From Deltaproteobacteria bacterium (GTDB taxonomy: Bacteria > Myxococcota_A > Polyangia > Polyangiales > Houyiibacteriaceae), in NCBI GenBank assembly GCA_003647035.1, contig QMMB01000204.1, positions 1-6,414 of the forward strand: 6,414 nucleotides of DNA, read 5' to 3'. Under the pieces are notes generated by a model. The model saw nothing but the letters and a program-made list of their open reading frames with translations. It made no database searches and had not been told where the DNA came from. A program made the translations under genes and the position numbers. Shown piece after piece: positions 6,283 through 6,414 of this stretch; position 1 is the stretch's first letter, and the number at the start of each line of letters is the position of its first letter.

Positions 6283-6414
6283 GCCGCTGCAGCGTTTCGT
6301 CCGGCGGCGGGCGGGTGGCTGGCTTCCTTAGCCGTGCGGTGGGCGAGGTAGGCGAGGGCGCCGACCGAGCCTGTCGTGAGGACGGTGAGGAAGTTGTGCC
6401 AGGAGGGAATGCCG
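6279..6414 (-). CDS. C-terminal fragment of an unidentified, probably membrane, protein
   Basis: On the minus strand an open frame enters from the right edge and ends at TAG (6281-6279), giving the last 44 residues. It begins GIPSWHNFLTVLTTGSVGAL (1-20) and ends in a polar, Ala/Pro-rich tail. Residues 8-24 are hydrophobic and could be the last membrane helix, followed by a basic, presumably cytoplasmic tail. Third codon positions are about 84 percent G or C (37 of 44), as expected for real genes here, which is the main evidence for coding. No family is recognised. The gene converges on the fusion gene, and the two stop codons share the four bases CTAG. Confidence 0.65.
   Translation of the reverse strand, partial: GIPSWHNFLTVLTTGSVGALAYLAHRTAKEASHPPAAGRNAAAA

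Overview
This is a GC-rich chromosomal window of bacterial type, most likely from a Myxococcota (deltaproteobacterial) genome. That placement is an inference. It rests on the strong G/C bias at third codon positions, a secreted lipoprotein carrying a Gly/Ser-rich linker directly after the lipidated Cys, an FG-GAP lipoprotein, and a large membrane-anchored sulfatase-superfamily protein. I see no RNA gene, CRISPR array, insertion sequence, prophage gene or replication origin.

Layout, left to right. (1) 1-827, minus: a LpqC/PHB-depolymerase-like (CE1-type) esterase lipoprotein, cut by the left edge so that its C-terminus and catalytic His are missing. (2) 828-911: a short divergent intergenic region. 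(3) 912-1331 and 1333-1869, plus: a HIT-family nucleotide-binding hydrolase and a MoaB-type molybdenum cofactor protein, 1 nt apart and probably one transcript. (4) 1875-3227, minus: a 450-residue lipoprotein with five calcium-loop (FG-GAP/VCBS-type) motifs, convergent with moaB across a 5-nt gap. (5) 3228-3339: a divergent regulatory region with a perfect 11-bp palindrome and a 6-bp-stem hairpin. (6) 3340-6282, plus: a 980-residue membrane protein fusing an MprF/AglD-type lipid-flippase-like region, an extra block of about five predicted membrane segments, and a C-terminal sulfatase/alkaline-phosphatase-superfamily domain whose nucleophile position is Thr rather than Cys. (7) 6279-6414, minus: the C-terminal 44 residues of a gene entering from the right, probably a membrane protein, whose stop codon shares a CTAG tetranucleotide with the stop of the fusion gene.

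How they fit together. The HIT-moaB pair is cytoplasmic housekeeping or cofactor metabolism. The other complete or partial genes are envelope-associated: two lipoproteins, the large membrane enzyme and a probable membrane protein. The most interesting object is the fusion protein. It has the MprF plan (integral flippase plus headgroup-modifying catalytic domain), but the aminoacyltransferase is replaced by a Thr-type alkaline-phosphatase-superfamily domain predicted to lie outside the cytoplasmic membrane. This suggests a coupled lipid translocation and headgroup transfer or hydrolysis activity. That function is inference, not shown by the sequence.
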